64,000 bases of DNA from Dacryopinax spathularia (Eukaryota > Basidiomycota > Dacrymycetes > Dacrymycetales > Dacrymycetaceae), in assembly GCA_037974965.1 (NCBI GenBank), contig JBBPFI010000001.1, forward strand, positions 1,116,001-1,180,000. Direction: 5' to 3'. The position numbers and the translations under genes are program-made. Of this stretch, positions 1 to 11,989 are shown piece by piece. How positions within the stretch are numbered: the stretch's first letter is position 1; each line of letters opens with the position of its first letter. Below the pieces are notes generated by a model. That model worked only from the letters and a program-made list of their open reading frames with translations. It had not been told where the DNA came from and searched no databases.

Positions 1-524
<524 letters not shown>

Positions 525-811
525 ATCCACAGCAAGTACAAAAGGGAAGAGAGCAAAGGTGCAAGTCCCAGGCCAAGCAGGTTGACCGGCTTAACGCTGC
601 CCCACCCTTCGCAAGCACGCGAGCTTCTAATTCGGCCGAACCACGTTCCCCCGAAGAAGCAGGGTCCTCTCTCGGCTCCGGCGGTGCTTCCTCTTCCGTA
701 AGGGTCGCCATTTTCACGGCTCTGCGAACGCCACACAATTTGGGCAAGAGGACATTTTCTTGGGCTTACTTCACTTTATGACTACTGGAGTGCTCGACTA
801 AAATAACGACT

Positions 812-2289
812 ATGGCAACACAACAATCAGCAATAGCAAGCACCTCAAAACCGCGCATCAAGCATCTCGTACTCGATGCCGGTCCACTCCTATCTCTTGC
901 CCCGCTCAGAGGGATAGCAGAGAACTACTACACGACCCCACAGGTCGTCCAAGAGCTCAGAGACCCGAGGGCAAGAGAACATTTCGAGAACCTGGGCGTG
1001 ACGGCGGGCGTGCATGTCCAGGTTCGGCAGCCTGATTTGCTGGCTGTTGCTCAGGGTGCGTACTATTTTGTTATGGGGAAGGGAGATGATAAGGGGACTG
1101 ATGTAGGGAGTAGTGACGGTCACGGCAAGAAAGACAGGGGATTATGCGGTGCTTTCGCAGGCAGATTTGTGTGTCGTTGCGTTGACGTATGCGTTGAAGA
1201 TGGAGGAGGAGGGGAGGGCGGTGCCGGAGGGGGAGACGTTGAGTACGGAGCGGAATGTTGAGGAGGGTGCTCCAACCGATGGCAGCGAACGCCAGGCAGT
1301 GGTGGACGAACAAGCGGAAGAGGAGGAGCTAGAGGATGAGGATGAGGATGATGACGAACCACATGAGGAGGTGGACGAGCTGCAAAGCGGGATGGAGAAC
1401 CTTCATGTGGACGATGATACCCAGCCCTCCGACGAGCATGGTACTACACAACCCAACCTGCAAAGCGAAGATACCGAGCCACCAACAGACTCCGACCCCA
1501 CCTCCTCCGACGGCGAAGGCGAATGGATAACGCCCTCCAACGTCTCGCTACACAAATCCCGCGCACGCGACCTCCTCCCCACCGCCGCCGGGGTGGAGGA
1601 CAAGCCGATGCTAGCGGCATGCATGACGGCTGACTATGCGGTTCAGAATGTGCTGCTGCACATGGGGCTGGATTTGGTCAGTGTGGATGGGAAGAGGATC
1701 ACGAAGGTTAAGAGTTGGGTGTTGAGGTGTCATGCATGTTTCAAGTACGTTCTTTCTTATACACATCTTACATTCTATGCTGATAGCTATATGCGCTAGG
1801 ATATGCAAAGACTCGAGCAAGAAATTCTGCCCCTCATGTGGCAACCCAACCCTCCTCCGGACATCCGTATCGACCGAAGCGCCACCCCCAGGCTCAGCAT
1901 CCCAAGAACCGATATTCCGCGTCCACCTCAAGCCGAACTTCCAGTACCGCACCCGCGGTACGATCTACTCCATCCCCCTCCCCAAGCCCGGTCAAGCAAA
2001 AGGCGGCGGCTCGGGCGGTTCCGGCCTCATCCTGCGAGAAGACCAACCTGAGTACCAGAGGGCAGTCGCGAAGGAGAAAAGCAGACAGGCGAAAGAGGAG
2101 CGCGTTATGGCGCGCGCGGTGGCGGCTGCTGCGAGGGGCGAGAGGCCGAGAGGGGAGGGGACGTGGGATGACCCGGATTGGATTCCGGGGATTATGCTGG
2201 GTGAGAATGGGCGGAGGAGGGGTGCGGCGTTGCCGGCTGTTGGGCATGGGAGGAGAAATCCGAATGAGGCGAGGAGGAAGAAGCGGTAG
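812..2289 (+). CDS. NOB1: 20S pre-rRNA endonuclease Nob1 (PIN domain plus zinc ribbon)
   Basis: Nob1 cuts 20S pre-rRNA at site D to make the mature 3' end of 18S rRNA in cytoplasmic pre-40S particles. Inferred exons are 812..1055, 1114..1744 and 1800..2289, giving 454 residues. The PIN domain opens with HLVLDAGPLLSL (catalytic aspartate) and continues through VVQELRD and KTGDYAVLSQADL. A long acidic linker (EEEELEDEDEDDDE) follows. The zinc ribbon has CHAC, completed across intron 2 by CPSCGN, followed by the Nob1 signatures TRGTIYSIPLPKPG and DDPDWIPGIMLG. The basic tail ends NEARRKKR. Length and domain order fit fungal Nob1. The gene lies divergent to LEU2 with about 290 bp between starts. 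Confidence 0.95.
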
Positions 2290-2743
2290 CGGCGGTCTTC
2301 CGCACGTCTCATCTACGGCTGTACTGCAGTGCATGATTTGCGACTTTGCTTATGTGGAGATCCCGTGTGCTCCGGGTAATCTAGACTTTTTTCTAGCGGG
2401 CAATATACGATGGCCTGGCCACCCTATAAACCCCCCGCTTTCATCGGTCAATGTCCAGGTTGATGTCCACCATGATCGGGCTAATCCGAGTGGCGATGCA
2501 TGCCACGATCGCATATTCATCAGAAGCGCGTCCCTTTCAGCGCGAGGAAATGAATCGCCCGTCTCACGCCTTCCTTTCATACTGTGCAGTTACGACATAT
2601 CTACAATACCCCACTTCTTCTTACTTTCTGGCTCTACTTGAAGTACAGCTATAATCTCTCCCAGCCAGGCTTGCTTCGAGAGCTGTTGTTTGCGAAGTTT
2701 GTGATATAAGGCTGCGAAGACGCGTCGACGCGCGTTTGCTATT
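2290..2743. other. Intergenic region, NOB1 3' end to SVP26 start
   Basis: This stretch holds the 3' flank of NOB1 and the upstream region of the next gene. Short open frames occur on both strands, but none shows a recognisable motif. I see no RNA gene or repeat. Confidence 0.5.
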
Positions 2744-3982
2744 ATGACGCTTCTGCATATCCTGAGCTATGTTGCTGCCATCGCAGGATGTCTGTTCGTG
2801 ACCTTGAGCTTGGGTACGCTCTTCCCCTTCTTCAGGATAATAGATGTCTGACGGTTGCATTTAGCAAGCGGTCTATTATGGCTATCCGAGCTGATCGAGG
2901 AACACACCAAAACGGCCAAGATCATTGGCACGCGAGCAATATATGTGCGTCTTCTTACCTCGCTCATCCCATATCCACAAGCTGACCGTGTATGCTAGGC
3001 CATAATACTATTACATCTAGCACTATGGATGTTCGACTCCCTCCCCCTCCGCCTCAGCGCATTCTCGATCTTCTGCCACTGGGTCTACCTGCAAAACTTC
3101 TCCCACACATGGCCGTTCATCTCCCTCACCTCGCCCAGTTTTCTCGGCAGCTGCGTACTAGTGATCGTGGACCACTTCGTGTGGTTTCACTATTTTGCGC
3201 AGAGGACGCAAGAGGCGAGGATACGCGGGAGAGGGAGGATGCCGTATACCCAACAGCCGGTGGATGCACCGGTTTTCATGGATATCGCGGCGTTCTTCGC
3301 GATCTGCGTGTGGTTCGTGCCGCTCTTCTTGTTCCTCAGTTTGAGCGCGAACGATAATGCGCTCCCGACCTGTACGTGCCCTCTCACCCAGCGTCATCCA
3401 TTTCTAATACCGTACCCAGCTGCGGGCTTGCCACCCCAAACACCAGCAGCGGGCGACATCGGCTCCCCGAAAAAGGAGTTCCCCCTCTCCCTCCCTCGCA
3501 AGAGCCTCCTCGCCAGCATAGTCGACCCAATCTTCGCCGCCCTCCCCCGCTTACGCCGCGCCGACCGCAGAAACCCAGAGGGGATCATCGCCCCGCGTAC
3601 GCCTAACCGCAGCCCGTTGCACACGCCAGTGATGCATTCTGCTTCTTTACCACCCTGGAGTCCAGCTGGGAACGGACAGTCGGACTTTGACTTGCTTACG
3701 CCCCCGATGAATGGCCAGGTGTATCAGGGGTTCAATGGCGGGTTTAATGGCGGGCTGAGGAAGATGCCCTCGATGCCTCTCCGAAACCCGCCAAAACGGA
3801 CTAACACGGCGCCTCCTGGTCAGCTGGGGGCGGGTGGTGGGGCGTCGGATAGCGAAGGGCCGGGAGCGGCGGTGTATGCTGCTGGGCTGGGGATCAGGCC
3901 TGCGAGTAGAGGTGCGAGGAGGGTGGCGCATGCTGAGGAGGATCTGACAATACCTCGTACGGACTCGCCTGTGATGCGATGA
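2744..3982 (+). CDS. SVP26: Svp26/TEX261-family ER-Golgi membrane protein
   Basis: Svp26/TEX261 proteins are multi-span early-secretory membrane proteins. Yeast Svp26 is an adaptor that loads mannosyltransferases into COPII vesicles. Inferred exons are 2744..2813, 2865..2944 and 2999 onward. The N-terminus (MTLLHILSYVAAIAGCLFVT) is a membrane segment. Further hydrophobic segments follow: IILLHLALWMFD, FSIFCHWVYLQNF, LGSCVLVIVDHFVWF and DIAAFFAICVWFVPLFLFLSL. A 48-nt GT-AG stretch at 3372..3419 is a multiple of three and may be a further intron, giving 361 residues if removed and 377 if kept. The C-terminal ~180 residues are low-complexity, rich in P, S and R, longer than in yeast and probably cytosolic. 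A Mnn2-type mannosyltransferase, a plausible kind of cargo, is encoded about 40 kb away. Confidence 0.85.
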
Positions 3983-4116
3983 TAGCCCATGCAGTAGTAC
4001 GAAGATAATGTATCATATCTGTCATCACGCATAGTCGCATCATTAACTCATGTCATTGAAACAATGCAGTGTACAGAAAATATCAGATAACCATGTGCGT
4101 GCGTCCATGACGACCC

Positions 4117-5514
4117 TCAGATGAGCTCGGCAGCATTCACGGGCATCTCGTCAATCTGTGTGCTGTAGTACTGCTCGATATCGCGCAGGATCCGGACGTC
4201 CTCCACAGTCACAAAGTTGATGGCGACGCCTTTCCGGCCGAACCGGCCTGAGCGGCCGATCCGGTGAATGTAGTTTTCACGGTTTGACGGGAGGTCGTAG
4301 TTGATGACGAGCGATACTTGCTGGACGTCGATACCGCGCGCCCAGACGTCGGTGGTAATCAGAACACGGCTAGCTTAGGGTCAGGTACACGTGTTGACAG
4401 TTCAGGGCACTGTGCATACCTTGCGCCGGAGCGGAACTCTTGCATGATAGCATCGCGCTCTTTTTGTACCATGTCCCCATGCATGGAGGACACGGTGAAG
4501 TTGGCCGCTCGCATCTTCTCGGTAAGCCAGTCGACCTGACAGCATAGGTTAGCATGGGAGTTGAAAGCTCATGACTGTAGAGATGTACCTTTCTTTTGGT
4601 GTTGCAGAAGATTACAGCTTGCGTGATCGTCAGGGTATCATACAGATCGCAAAGCGTGTCAAACTTCCACTCCTCCTTCTCCACCGCGACGAAGAACTGC
4701 TTGATCCCCTCCAGCGTCAACTCATCACGCTTGACGAGGATTCGTATAGGGTCGGTCATGAACTTTGTCGTCATCTCGAGGACGTCGTAAGGTAGAGTAG
4801 CGGAAAGAACGACGACTTGCGTTGCAGGGGGAAGGTAGCGGTAGACGTCGTAGATCTGGTCTTTGAAGCCCTTGTTCAGGAGCTCATCGGCTTCGTCGAG
4901 GACTAGCATCTTGATATTCCTCGTGCGCAGATGTCTCCTCCTGATCATGTCGAACACACGACCCGGTGTGCCAGAGACAACATGTTGACCGTACTCCAGC
5001 TTGCGGACATCCTCGCCAATAGAGGTCCCTCCGATACAGGCATGACATTGGACGTTCATGTAGTCACCGAGGGCGAGGATGACAGACTGGATCTGAGTTG
5101 CCAGTTCGCGTGTTGGTGAGAGAACGAGTGCTTGTGTTTCGCGGATGGAGGTGTCGATGGCTTGGAGGATGGCGATGGAGAAAGTTGCGGTTTTACCGGT
5201 GCCTGACTGCGCTTGTGCGATGACATCGCGGCCTGATGGCCATCAGCCCATGCCTTTCTTTTACAAGGTCGTACAACTCACCAGACATTATCGGTGCGAT
5301 TGCCCGTTGCTGGATAGCAGAAGGCTTTTCGAAGTCTACACATAGCAGTCAGATCTGTAATGACTCAAGCGGTGCTAACACGGAACGTACTGTAAGCATA
5401 TATGCCACGGAGCAGGTCCTCCTTCAACCCCAGCTGGTCGAAGGTAGACACGACCTTGACACTTTCGCTCGACTCGAACACGAGTTTGCTATCGTCTGCG
5501 TTGAGGCCAGACAT
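4117..5514 (-). CDS. FAL1: DEAD-box RNA helicase, eIF4A3/Fal1 type
   Basis: An ATP-dependent RNA helicase of the eIF4A3 group, the exon-junction-complex core or, in yeast, the 18S processing factor Fal1. Inferred exons are 5514..5391, 5335..5282, 5232..4589, 4535..4420 and 4369..4117, giving 396 residues, the usual length. Motifs in order: Q motif [12 protein letters not shown], motif I AQSGTGKT, Ia PTRELA, Ib [45 protein letters not shown] and [15 protein letters not shown]. The end [10 protein letters not shown] matches the eIF4A3 tail rather than that of eIF4A1. The start follows from [17 protein letters not shown]. It converges with the SVP26-like gene, with 134 bp between stops. Confidence 0.94.
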
Positions 5515-5761
5515 GGTGGATAAAGACAGAGGTGTAAGTGAAGTGATGAGTCCAGGATCCGTCGTCGCGGTGACCCTGTTCAGTTTCGACTTCAGAAGTC
5601 GGGACGCGCGGTGCGGTGGCGAGAAACTTCTAGTTTGCTTCCGAGTGGCTGAGTAACTTCTCAGCGCGCGGGGTCCCTTTCGTCGCGAAAGTCCGCTGTG
5701 AGCGAGCTGCTGAACCTGTTGTAGTCAGTGGTCGTAGTCGCCACTCGCTTTCCTCCAGACA

Positions 5762-7650
5762 ATGGACTCGATTATTGAAGTCCAGAGGCAGACGCATGAA
5801 GAAGTAGAGCGCTTTCAGCTTGCATTGGCTGATGTATTGGCAAGGCCGAATCTTGGCGTACGTCTTTTTCCTTTCTGTTCGGAACGTCGTTCTGACAAAG
5901 GTTCAGCACCGAGCCAATCTGATCAACCAGCATAAAGCCAAGGACCTGCTTACACGAGTAGTGGACCGGACTGTCGACCTCAATAACCTTTATCTTGATC
6001 CGGAAGGGTGAGCACGTTCTCATTGGCCGTTTGCTTATATCCTGACATTATCTTACAGCGAGCGACACAAGGAGATCGATGTGCTTACATCGAAGGTCAT
6101 CCCTGGCAAACCGGATGACTTGACAGAGTTCTATTCACGACTGGACCGGATACGAGCATACTATACCCGGTATCCGAATGCAGCGATAGCAGGAGTGGAG
6201 GAAGAGGTTGCCGCTGTAGTGGGAGACACAGAGGAGGGTTACGACGAAGAGGACGATCGTGCGTATTCCTGCGTGCATTCATACTTGGCAAGTTACTGAC
6301 GATGCTACCGGCAGCTGTCGCCCGGCTGTTCACCGGCGAAGAGTCCTTTGGCCGATACCTCGACCTCAATTCACATCACGCATTATACTGCAACTTGAAA
6401 TACCTCACAAAACGGCTAGGGTACCTACAGTACCTTGACACCCTGATCGCTACTAAGGATGCGCCCATAGGGCATGAGCTGTCCCAGAACTGCAAGTCCA
6501 CCAAGGAATATGAAGCGTGCGCTACTCTCACCCACCTGCTCACTTCTGTGCTAACGATGAAACAGATATCTCCTGTCGCTGAAGACATACCTGCTCTCGT
6601 TCCTTGATCGAACGCGGCCACTGGACGACAATGACAAGAAGTTACGGGATATGGAGGCTGAGTTCGACCGGTTATGGGAGGAGGGAAAGATTGAAGATGG
6701 AGGTAGTGCCTCGGAGGTGAAGCAGAATGGCACTCCTGCGCCTGCTGGAGAGGGGATCTGGTGCCCTGCTTGTGCGTTCGACTATCCTACCAACTCTGAA
6801 TTTTACTGACTGGTTGGTGTAGGCCACAAGTTCTACTCAAAACAGACCGTCTACGATGCCCACCTGCAGTCAAAGAAGCATCTCAAAGCTGCAGAAAGGC
6901 TAAACGGAGACTCAATAACCACCGTACCAAACGGCGACGGCACGCACCACCCCCAATCCCGGCGCCGCGCCCTCGCCCTCCTAACTTACCAAACCACCGA
7001 ACTCCTCCGCTCGCTCCACTCCGTCCTCCTCGACACAAAAGCGAACGTCGAGCGTCGGTTCGCCCTAACCGCACGAGAACGCGAGCTGGAACTGGATCAG
7101 GAGCCTATAGAGGTTGCACCTGCTGCGGAGGAGGGAGAACAGGAAGAAGAGGAGGAGGAAGGACGCATATATAACCCCTTGAAGCTGCCTATGGGTTGGG
7201 ATGGAAAGCCGATACCGTATTGGCTGTATAAGCTGCATGGGCTGGGTGTGGAGTACCGGTGTGAGATATGTTCCGATCAAGTATATATGGGCCGGTTAGC
7301 AACTTTTTCGCTTTCCTGGTTGTTGATATGCTGACGAGGTCGCAGGAAAAACTTCGAACGACATTTCCAAGAGTCAAAACATACGTTCGGTCTGCGAGCT
7401 CTGGGGTTACCGAACACGAAGCATTTCCACGAGATTACGAAGATTGCCGATGCCTTAGCTCGTGAGGGATTTTTAGCTTCTTATATACTAGTACTTGTCT
7501 CACGGATTGTTCAAAGTTGCCGAGAAGCTAAAGCAAGAAGGACGGATGGAGATGATCCAGAGCGAGACGATGGAGGAGATGGAAGACGAAGAGGGGAATG
7601 TCTACAGCAAGAAGACCTACGAGGACCTCAAGAAGCAAGGGATCATATGA
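5762..7650 (+). CDS. PRP9: Splicing factor 3A subunit 3 (SF3a60/Prp9)
   Basis: Subunit of the SF3a complex of U2 snRNP, needed for branch-site recognition. The protein opens [20 protein letters not shown] and continues into [33 protein letters not shown] and [35 protein letters not shown] and YLQYLDTL follow, as in SF3A3. The first intron follows codon GGC (GTACGT donor) and rejoins at GTTCAGCAC. A zinc-finger-like segment WCPAC...[19 protein letters not shown] precedes the C-terminal matrin-type C2H2 finger, which reads [13 protein letters not shown] then [13 protein letters not shown]. The end is [20 protein letters not shown]. The gene has about six short introns. It is divergent from the FAL1-like gene, with about 250 bp between starts. 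Confidence 0.93.
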
Positions 7651-7752
7651 TCGCGATCACGCATTCGCGGGCTGCCTGGCTGCCTGGCTGCCCCTTGTCT
7701 TCCCGGTCTACCACACTATGTTCATGATGCGCATGTAATGCTACAGTTGTTG

Positions 7753-10700
7753 TTATCTATACATCGGGTGTGATGGGCTCAATCTAGGAGACGACAACGA
7801 TGCGGGCTTTGGTGGTGGAGGCGGCGGCATGGGTCGCCTGTTGGGGGTTAATGGGACGGGTAACGTTGCTGCTGCTGAATATAGTTCTTCGTCGGATTCG
7901 GACGAGGAAATGTCGATATCGACGTCGAACGGATTTGTGGATTGTGGTCGGCGCGGTGGGGGAGCGATGGCAGGCACGCCTCCAGGTTGGTCTGAAGGAG
8001 AACTATGTGAAAACCGGGATTGTGCACCACGCATGACGCTCTTACCTGGAGTTTCCCACCAAGCACCCTCGTCCGAACTTGGTGGGGGCACTGTACGGCG
8101 ATGAGATTGCGTGCAAGTTACGGGCGTAAACAATACTCACGATCATTGCCATTTACTGTCATTCTCTGCAGCTTCTTATCCAATGACTCCCCTTCGCTCG
8201 TGGCGCGGACCCTCTGCAGCAACTCTTCCCGTAATGCCGCTCTCTTCGCGACATCGATCACGCGAACTTGCGCGTGGAATATAGCGAACACTGCCAACCG
8301 TTAGCGCTACTGACAGGCGACGGATAAAAAGAACGCTTACCTGGACGATGATCAGAGGTTTTGAGCTCTGCCCTAGAATAGACCGAAAGGTCCAGATCGG
8401 GACCCCGATAGAGAATACGATCTGAAACCCCTCAGCACGATGATAAGAGTACCGAGAGAGATGTAGCGAACCAGTCCAAGCAGGTATGCGCTGCTTCTCG
8501 CTCGTGTCGTAATCGTCTGAGTGGAGATCATATCGATAAGTAGGCCGGAACAGGAGGGGACCCTCTTCGTATCCAGCAAAAGCCGCATGCATGTCTCTTG
8601 CTTGCGTTAATTGATCGGCCGCGAGTAGCTCATCAAGAGCATCCTGTTCGATCAGACTGCGCACTTCCTCGTTTGACAGGTTGATCCGGTAATTGGTATC
8701 CGCCATCCAGATAACGTTTCTGCAGGACATTAGGAGCGAGATTAGATTGCGATAAGGATACGTACTCGTGACTGCTTATCGTTTTCCCTCGCTGGAAGTG
8801 CAGACCGTGAACCACGGTTCGATAATCATCGTTTCTCTCTTGAACATTTGAGTGACCGGCAGCTAGATGGGCGGTGACGAAACAGAATGGCGTATCGTAG
8901 TATTCTAGACGTATCGCCACAGCTCCCTTATTTCCTGCCATCCCGCGCAATCCCGTCTGTCACGTGTGAATTGTCGCTCTGAACGAAGTGAACACCCGTA
9001 CCTTTTTGCTAGCACCCTCAACATTCTTAATTATGGGTGCAAGCTCCGTCTTCACAAGGACGATGAGGGCAGTGCCAACGAGCTGTAAGGATATACAATC
9101 AGCGGATTTCAGAACCTTAGAGACTGACTCGCCTGCTCGCTTCGTAGTATGATGTACTTGGTTTCTGAATCCGATCGGTTGACCGTGTCGAGTATTAATA
9201 ACTCCCAGTCACGTCTGTCCTGAGGTGAGATACTACCAGACGGGTGGGATCTGAAGCCTACTTCTTTTCTGGATCGGTCTGCACTACCTGTTGAGCCGTT
9301 AACGGCACGATCTCCTGGAAGCCCAACGCGATAATGTCAGGTTCAGGGGAATCTGGAGTCGCAGTTCAGTAAAAGCAATCGGAAACCGAGCTTGGTCGGA
9401 CCTGGTCGTGGGAACAGCCATGGTGCTATGGATTCCGATGGAGGCTACGCACTGTCAGAGGACTTCCCTTTACTCGTTGTTATGACTCACTCGACCATTT
9501 ACATTCCATGTCCCTGTGAAAATCAGAATCTGGCGCCGTTCGGAGTATTCGGATATCCTGCCATTCCTCGTTACAAGATTGAGTTGGCTCAGATGGATGA
9601 AACGTACCTCCGGGCCAACTCCAACCTCACCGCATCGTGTATAGGGTCGTATATCGTCACCAGCTGCTGGCCTGCCAAGTTTCCCTAGATGAACATGCGT
9701 TAGTTAGTTGTTAGGATTTACACAAGACTACGACGCACCAGGAACATGTCGATAGCCAGCTGCTTTCCTTTATCCTGAAAGTTGTTGATATACATCCTCC
9801 CAACACTCTTGGTCGCATCGGACAACAGACCTACGAAGAACCGATGGGTTGCTTCCTGGATAGGTAGAGCAAGCATTCTTACCGCCGAGCGTCCTTTTGC
9901 CGCTTCTTGTGAAGCTGGTGTTCAGGGCACCTGTTCCAGCATAAATGCGCGAGAGGGCGTCTCCATTTTCCGCCCAGAGTTCTCGATGATAACCCCAAAC
10001 GGCATGTGAACCCTCGTTGATTCGGTGGTTTTGTCGGAAATATATTTGGAGAATCTCGCGAGAGAAGATGTCCTGAACAAAGTTGGTGCGATCCAAGCTG
10101 TGAATCTGTGAGCATAGTCTGCGACGCGACGGCAGGTTACGACTCACCAGTCAAGGCAGTTGGTCCTGAATACTCCTTGTTGCTGGGTGATAGCTTCCCC
10201 AAGATCTAGATCCACGATTGTGAATCCGCTCCGCTCAATGAATGCACGGATTGGATCTAGACGAGTAAGTTCTTGCACACTCTCGTGTCCACCCGTTCTA
10301 ACGTGAGCGTGGAAGTCGAAGTTCGTCATGCCCATGGTATCTTCGGAAGCATTTGCTTGTGCCTTTCGCATGAGCTCGGTATACGCGGACGTCAAGATGG
10401 CTTCGTTCTCTTTCTGTCCGAGCAGATTGACGACATGGAAGGATGAGTACTCTTCGACTAGTTGCGCAGCGTGCCGTTCAAATGCTGGTTGCTGAGCGGG
10501 CGGCGGCCGGGTGATCTGGATTCGCTGGCCAAATGCCTGCACACCTTGTTGTTCCCAGAACACTGAAGAAAACATGAAAACGTGACGAATTTATGCAGGA
10601 CATAACTCACATGGGACGCTGCCTCTAACCTGGACGTAGCTCAGACAAACGTCATCAGTGCTGAATAGCGTCTCCGTCTGAGATGTCATAAGCGAAACGA

Positions 10701-11779
10701 GAAATAGGGGACAAGAATCTCGCTCACTTCGACAAAGTTTGCGCAGTTTCCCTCGTCATCCAACCCTCTGGTATTAAAGCCTAGCCAATATGAGGTGCCT
10801 AATCAAAGGGAGTACAATGTCGCTCACGTGTACCCGCTCGTTTCCAACCGAGCCTAGAAATCAAGCTCAAGCTGGCTATTACCGGTTTCCCCTCCGAAGG
10901 CGGAGCAGGAAGTGCGATTCTGAACGTCCCAACATAGCCTTGTATAGCAAGAATCTGAAAAACCTATTACGGCATGCTCTGCTGAAAGGCCGAAAACTCA
11001 CTATGAACTGGCAGCGGTCCAGCTCGTCCCGCTCTGCCTCATCCAACCGATCTCGAAAGTCCAAGAGACTTTGAACGGCGTGCTCATTCCAGACGAATCG
11101 CTGATCAAAACTCTTTGGATCCTTGGCCGCAGACTTGTTCTTCAAACGCTTCTCCAGGCGCGACGATATATCCCAAAATGGCAAGGCTGCATAGTAGAAG
11201 GTTCCTGCGGACAAGATCTTGGACAAAGGAGCGCAAGGATGGTCGTATGCAGCTTGCTGCACGGTTGAGTTACCGTATGCATTGGCATACGGATCTCGGT
11301 CTGGGTCATTCACATCCTGGAGCGAAGGGCTGGGTGGAACGTCGGTTGCTGCCATATTGAGATCATCGAAAGTGGCGGAATTCAGACTGTAGAACATGAC
11401 ATTATGTATGCGCTGTACCCGTTCGGGGCTTTTGTTGGACGTTCGCAAGTCCCCAACTTCACTCGCTGAGGTGACAACCGCGAGGAAGAGCTCTGGAGCA
11501 GCAGGTCAGTGACAAGAGCCTTCACGGCGTGACGCCAGGCGCACCATTTGCAACGTTGATGAGCCCAAGAGTCCCGTGCACTGGGCGATGACACAGTCGC
11601 GTTACGCCATTGAGATCGACATCTTTCTTATGCAGCAGCTCCACTACAGCCTTCGAGGCAGCATCTGCTCCATCTGCTGCTCGGAACAGGAGTACCCTGG
11701 AGGGATAACCTCGTCGCTCCTCTTCTGAGCTCGTCACCAGCAGCAGCGTCCTGGGTTCATCCCTCAGATAGAGATGCAT
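7753..11779 (-). CDS. Synaptojanin-like phosphoinositide phosphatase (Sac1 + 5-phosphatase)
   Basis: A two-domain enzyme like yeast Inp51/52/53: a Sac domain removes 3-, 4- or PI(3,5)P2 phosphates and an INPP5 domain removes the 5-phosphate of PI(4,5)P2, acting in endocytosis and actin control. The Sac half starts MHLYLRDEPRTLLLV; its CX5R active site is CLDCLDRTN, split by an intron. The 5-phosphatase half has FTGTWNVNGR, DIIALGFQEIVPLTAQQ, GNKGAVAIRLEYYDTPFCFV, a DTNYRI site (WMADTNYRI) and PAWTDRI then SDHRPV. The C-terminal ~110 residues are proline-rich with an NPF motif (STNPFDVD), the EH-domain ligand of endocytic synaptojanins. There are many short introns. Which of the three yeast paralogues it matches cannot be settled here. 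Confidence 0.92.
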
Positions 11780-11989
11780 CGTAGAAAGAGGATAGGTATG
11801 ATCGAAATGATGGCAAGCTTCATCTAGACAACAATAGTAGCACAAGCATGAGACGGTCGTGACAAGTGACTGCGGTACAGGTAGGATGCCAGTGCGTGTT
11901 CAGGGCTCGCGCGCTGGTGCGCATTTCGCAGTTTACGTCGCGCTCCTGGCGCTGGTGGACGTCGTCATCGCTACAGCTTGCACTTTACC